In this document: positions 59,309-64,000 of the stretch, one piece after another
Layout: every line of letters begins with the position of its first letter
Numbering within the stretch: position 1 is the stretch's first letter
DNA from: Quercus robur
Taxonomy: Eukaryota; Streptophyta; Magnoliopsida; Fagales; Fagaceae
NCBI RefSeq assembly: GCF_932294415.1
Contig: NC_065539.1
Span: 50,549,501-50,613,500, forward strand
Length of the DNA stretch: 64,000 nucleotides
Reading direction: 5' to 3'
Position numbers and translations under genes: made by a program
Notes under the pieces: model-generated
What the model saw: only the letters and a program-made list of their open reading frames with translations
Told to the model about the DNA's origin: nothing
Databases searched by the model: none

Positions 59309-60305
59309 CCCCCCCCCCCCCCAAAAAAAAAAGAAAAAAGAAAAAAAGCACACATTATTGTATGATATCTAAAGTTTGTATGATATGTTTTTGAAGTGTT
59401 AGATTTCATTGTGCCTTATATTATATTCTTTACCCTTTCTGGAAAAAAGTAAAAATAAATTCAGTGTTGCACCTCCTTGATTAAAATTTTATTTATGCGC
59501 GTCTGTGAATTAGTAAATGATTTGGAGAATTGAAAGGCAAGAAAGTACAATGTTTTGAGGCTACTAGACTGGATGAAAATGCCAAAAAGAGAAGCTGACT
59601 GGGAATATTTGCCGTAGAAGTTAGGAATAAGTGGGACAAACTACAAATCTCAGAGGCTCTTGAAAGGAACCTTTGAACAGATGAAAACACAATAGTCGTG
59701 CAATAACCCTAATGATTCATTGTATCTTATTGAGCATTTTTTGGATATATGGCCTCTGATTGTTTTATACTTGCTAGTTGGGGTCACATTAATGGTTTCC
59801 CTTTGAGTGATAATAGTTACATATTATCTGCATTTTATGTGAAAATTGTGTCATTTCATCCTGTACAACTGGAAGTAATATTTAGTCTCTCTTCAGTTTT
59901 GAAGGATTTGGAAAATCCTTCATTGCATCACACTGCTGGTTGACCAGTTAGAGACTTTATGGTTTCACACCAACCCCACTATAAATTCACCAATTACAAA
60001 TTTATGAGTGAACATTTTGAACTTGACTGCTTTATCTTTGTTCCTATGTAATGTTTATTTGAAACATAAAAAGTGAAGTGTTGATTTTTTTTATTATAAA
60101 TTACATCCCTCTGGGATTGTCTTAGTGGTGTAAATCTATGCTTTTGCCATTGACCACTAGATTTGACCTTTACTTTTTCCCATCTTTGTTTCCTTACATT
60201 TTAGGCAAAGGTTTATAACAGTGCATAATGCTTGTACTTGTGTTAGCAGCATTGAGTTTCTTATTTCATCACCCAATTCTATTTATAACATTGCACAGCT
60301 TATGC
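59309..60305. repeat. Ancient direct duplication, copy A (about 1.0 kb)
   Basis: From a C run, through gaggctactagactggatga (about 59558) and gggaatatttgccgtagaag, to tctatttataaca near 60280. The same blocks occur in the same order in 60463-61715. Non-coding in all frames. See findings. Confidence 0.75.
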
Positions 60306-60462
60306 TCCTAGATTAGGGTGTCAAGACTCTGTGATGATCTGTCTGTACAGGGTTTGAGAACCATATATATTCACTCTGCTGTTGAAATAGATTTCTCATC
60401 AATGATAAATAATAAATCAAGCAAACAATATGATAGCTCATGCTTAATCAGTGAGGCTTCTT

Positions 60463-61715
60463 CCCCCCCCCCCCCCCCCCCCCCCCCAAAGTTTCCATTA
60501 TTTTATGATGTCTAAATTTGTCAAGGTCTATATGAACTTTTCAAAGTGCCAAATATCCTTCTAAGTTATATCTATCTTTACCCTTTCTGAAAAAATAAAA
60601 TAAGGGGGGGGGGGGGGGCCCGCTTAGCACTGCCCTCCTTGCTTGAAATTTTATTTATTCATATATTTGTGAATTATTGAGTGGAGTATGACTTCAGATA
60701 GAAGAAAATGGAGGAAAATAATACGTGTGGCTGACCCTGAATGATTTGTTGAGACTTCATAGCCTTACCCAAAACTGTGGGAATAAGGTTTTGTTGTTGT
60801 TGCTGTGAGCTAGTGAGTGATTTGGAGAGTCAAAAGGCAGGAAAGTACAACACTTTGAGGCTACTAGACTGGATGAACATTCTAGGTCTTGTGTGAGTAC
60901 CTTTTTTCCTTTTGTCTAACAGCCAAAAAGAGAGACTGACAGGGAATATTTGCCATAGAAGTTAAGAATAAGTGGGACAAACTAAGAATCTCAGAGGCCT
61001 TGAAAGGAACCCTTGAACATATGGAGATACAAAAGTTGTGCAATAACACTAAAAATTCATTGCATCTTGTCGAACATCTTTTTCTAAATGGCTCTCTGAT
61101 TTGTTTTGCTTGCCAGCTGGGGTCACAGACTCACAGAAATGGTTTCACTTAGAAAACAAATAGTTACATATTGTGTTCATTGCATCTTGTTAAATTGTCA
61201 TTTTCATTTTGTACAGCTGGAACTATTTTGGTTATTTTTAGTATTTGCTACACATTGTGTTCAGTCTCTCTTCATTATTGGATGATTTGGGAAATACTTC
61301 ATTGCATCATTGCACTTATTGATGGATAAAGGCTATGGTTCCATGCCAACCCACTACAAATTCAACTGGGACAAATTTTTGAGTGAAAAATTTGAACTTG
61401 ATTGATACATCTTTTGTGCCTATGTGATGTTCACTTTGAAACAAACATTAGTGAATTTTTTTTTTGGTTAAAAAACATTAGTGAATTTGTTATTATTAAT
61501 TACATCCCTCTAGGACTACCCATGTGGTGTTCATATAAGCATTAGCCATAAACAGCTAGATTTCAGCTTTACTTTTTCCCGCATATTTGTTTACTACTTT
61601 AGGCAAAGGCTCATCTCAGAGCCAACTGCTTACACTTGTATTAGCATTGAGTCTCTTATGTCATCCATCCAATTCTATTTGTAAACATCACACAACCCAT
61701 ACTTTTAGACTACCG
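60463..61715. repeat. Ancient direct duplication, copy B, with later insertions
   Basis: Starts with a 25-base C run, then gaggctactagactggatga near 60857, gggaatatttgccatagaag and tctatttgtaaac near 61675. It is longer than copy A mainly from a 123 bp RTE LINE-tail insertion (60684-60806) and a short extra segment near 60880-60925. Confidence 0.75.
60684..60806 (+). mobile_element. RTE LINE 3' tail inserted in copy B
   Basis: Reads gagtatgacttcagatagaa, then ggctgaccctgaatgattt, then cccaaaactgtgggaataag and a (TTG)n end. It is flanked by a 13 bp imperfect duplication (gaattattgagtg at 60671-60683, gagctagtgagtg at 60807-60819). Copy A lacks it. Confidence 0.7.
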
Positions 61716-63050
61716 TGTGTGTTTGTGTAAGATTAGCCTGAACTAACTGCTTTCTTTGCCTCTCTGTTCTTCTTTGGGCTTTCAATTCCGTCATTTATGA
61801 ATTTGAACACTCCAAATTGACTTTGCTTGATGTCTACGCTAAAAGGAAAAAAATTCCTAAGTTACATGTGCTCTCATAAGTAGCTTGAACTTTTGACTGG
61901 TTTAAAGTTTGAGCATGAAGATTGGTCCATACATACTGATTTTGGATTCATTCTTTACACAGTTGCATCTGGTTTTCAAGCTTTAAGGATGGCATTCTGA
62001 TATATGGGCTCACTCACCAAATGGTCTTCAATATTTTCCATGATGATCCCAGGAAAAAAAAGCTGTTGAATCTATATAATCATACACGACTCTTTATAAG
62101 GAGCAAAAAGAGAATACAAATACTATCAAAGCATTCTTTGGTAGTCAGAACTTGTCAAATTCTATACCTTCATTATTGTTTTTTCACACACTATAACAAG
62201 TAAAATCTAGAGCTTTAACATTCATCAAAAAATCTAGAGCTATATACAAGAAATTGCAGAAACCATGTGAGCCCGTAGCCAAGCGAGGTAAGGTCTTAAT
62301 AAATGGCCCCCCATCTGCGTTATCTTCTATTATTGATCACCATCCACGGACCATGTGTTTTCACGTGATGTCTTCAACGTAAATGGCAATATGTCTTCAT
62401 AGCTGCCCAAGTCATATCTTAAGAGACGAGATGTAAAATCAAATACCAAAGATAGCTTGGCCTTCTCAAGTTATGCAAAATTATCATGACATATTCACTA
62501 AGCCAAGCCCCATGCTATGGTAATGACTGTCACTATCATAGCCACAACCTATACCGTGCAAAAAAAGTGTACATTTTACAGCCCAAAATCATAAATTTTA
62601 TCAATTGCTCGAAACAGAATGAAAAGTTTAGTGCAATGCTAATTTTACCAAATTAGGTGTTGACTGGTTGCAAAACAAAGCAATAAAAATTAGGCTTGGC
62701 CTAAAACCTATTCTAAACCAATAGGTGTCCTTTAGATAAAATCATGGCAGGAAAAGCCATTTTGTTTAGGTCCCATAGTCACCATTCAAATGCCTTGTAA
62801 CAGGTAAAGTGATCTGTTCAAATGGTAAAGGAAACTAAAGGGGGAAAAGCACAAGGATTTCATCAAGGTTTAGGCTTTTAAGAAGGTAGACAAAATAATT
62901 TTGCTTGCAAAAAGGGGTCCGAGTGTAAAGAAAATATCCCATAGAAACGTGATTCATTTGCATCCAAGGGCTGGTTTTGGTTTGTAGCTTTCTTTACCTA
63001 AATGCTCATCAGTCATCACAGAGGGTGCTTTATTAGTTGCGTAATCTGAC
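61716..63050. other. Gene-free intergenic region
   Basis: No recognisable gene and no clear repeat. The 60-codon frame at 62021-62203 is not convincing. Confidence 0.4.
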
Positions 63051-63051
63051 C

Positions 63052-63207
63052 TATATAGATAGAGAAAAAAATTAGATGCTCCAGGAGCAATGCTCCCTCC
63101 CCTCACATGAGGGGTGGGCCTCACGCATGGGTCCTATCATGGGGTCCACCCCTCATGTGAGAGGAGGGAGCATTGCTCTCGGAGCATGTAAGAATTTCCC
63201 TATAAAT
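63052..63207. mobile_element. Long hairpin, probable foldback MITE
   Basis: 63076-63121 pairs with 63142-63187: ATGCTCC, gagcaatgctccctcc and ctcacatgaggggtgg match with only about three mismatches in 42. Flanks extend the pairing to about 63052 and 63207. The loop is about 20 bp (gcctcacgcatggg... region). No coding frame. Confidence 0.75.
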
Positions 63208-63678
63208 AGATGACTACTTTTATTCTTTCCAATAGGCCATTTCACAACTGGTAGTAAATATGCATATTCACTAATAAAACAACTATTTTGCCAAGAGTCA
63301 TCATGTATTCATGTTCCATAAACCGCTTGGATAAAAAGGCCAAATGCCTTTGGTAGTTTATAGAGCATCGGATTCTTTCTCCAATTTTATCAGTTCTTTG
63401 CCAAATAGTAATAACTCTGAACAAAAAAATCTTAGCAAAATTGCAACTTCTTAGGTCAAGCCAAATGGGCTATACCACATGAATCCCTTATTTATTTTAT
63501 TTAGCTTTTACTTTTTATCTACGCTTCTTTAAGCAAAAAGCTAAATAAATTGTTTCCAAATGGACATTTAGTGTAATTTGATAGAAAATTAACCACACAC
63601 TCTTAATTCTTCTAACTGAAATTTAACATTTGATGATACTAAAAAGAAATATTGAAACTTTGTTTGAACTTTTAACTA

Positions 63679-63812
63679 ATGATGGCAACAGGACCAGGTC
63701 AGGTTGGATTATTGGTGTCCCATACCTATTTTGTCATCTATTTCTGCAAGAAAAACCAGTGGAGTGGGAGGGGGTAGGCAAGATGGGATATAGGTATTTT
63801 GTCATCCCTAAT
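63679..63812. mobile_element. Possible MITE with ends of the gatggcaac/gtcatccc type
   Basis: Left end aatgatggcaacagg and right end ttttgtcatccctaat are partly inverted. Internal GGTCAGGTTGG and gatgggatataggtattttg phrases occur at both ends. A target duplication was not found. Confidence 0.35.
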
Positions 63813-64000
63813 GAGGTGAATTTAGCACTAATAAAATCAAGATAAAATAGAAAAGAGAGGAGTTGTGGCAAGAGAGCAAGACTAGTGTTTTGAGGATGAT
63901 AATAAAATATAAATAAAAAATTAATTTATAAATAGGATATGTATTAAAATACTAATATATACAATGAAATTAAATATATTTATTAAACAAAAAACATATG

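Overview
This 64 kb window is nuclear DNA from a eudicot plant, most likely a woody rosid. It is AT-rich, its genes are split by GT-AG introns with plant-type spacing, the proteins are land-plant families, and the space between genes is packed with plant transposon debris (L1 and RTE LINEs, tRNA-derived SINEs, hAT and MITE elements, LTR pieces) and microsatellites. There is no operon structure, organelle sequence, rRNA or CRISPR. Several repeat families look like ones common in Fagales, but that is an impression from memory, not a test.

Five genes are well supported, all on the + strand. (1) 3129-11732: a nine-exon alpha/beta hydrolase of the DUF1749/UPF0613 family, with a 3.3 kb fifth intron carrying a SINE and a dead L1 LINE. 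(2) 23207-25024: a type II membrane protein with a filamin-like region and a PC-esterase (SGNH-type) domain, in one coding exon. (3) 34023-42486 (possibly from 33909): a nine-exon SNARE-associated/VTT-domain (TVP38/TMEM64-type) membrane protein whose introns hold an RTE LINE remnant, an antisense L1 LINE and two SINEs. (4) 44278-44805: a small intronless protein of the plant UCP031279 type, of unknown function. (5) 52592-58934: a three-exon RING E3 ubiquitin ligase of the LOG2/LUL (MGRN1-like) type with a predicted N-myristoylated start.

Between the genes: 1-2900 is repeat-like (LTR fragment, palindromic MITE). 11.7-22.5 kb is gene-free and has MITEs, a 1.16 kb element with about 165 bp terminal inverted repeats, and microsatellites. 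25.0-33.7 kb is gene-free with SINEs, Helitron-like ends, local tandem repeats and a MITE. 44.8-52.2 kb has a complete non-autonomous hAT element with a perfect 8 bp target duplication (47530-48956), a tandem duplication and a probable solo LTR of about 2 kb. 58.9-64.0 kb has an old tandem duplication of roughly 1.2 kb, one copy of which carries a later RTE LINE-tail insertion, and a strong hairpin near 63.1 kb.

The genes do not form an obvious pathway; they look like an ordinary run of single plant genes. The most unusual points are the intact hAT deletion derivative, the long-TIR element, the dated duplication/insertion order at 59-61.7 kb, the near-perfect hairpin at 63.1 kb, and the missing ATG at the apparent N-terminus of the VTT-domain gene. 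I did not find a convincing new biological system.
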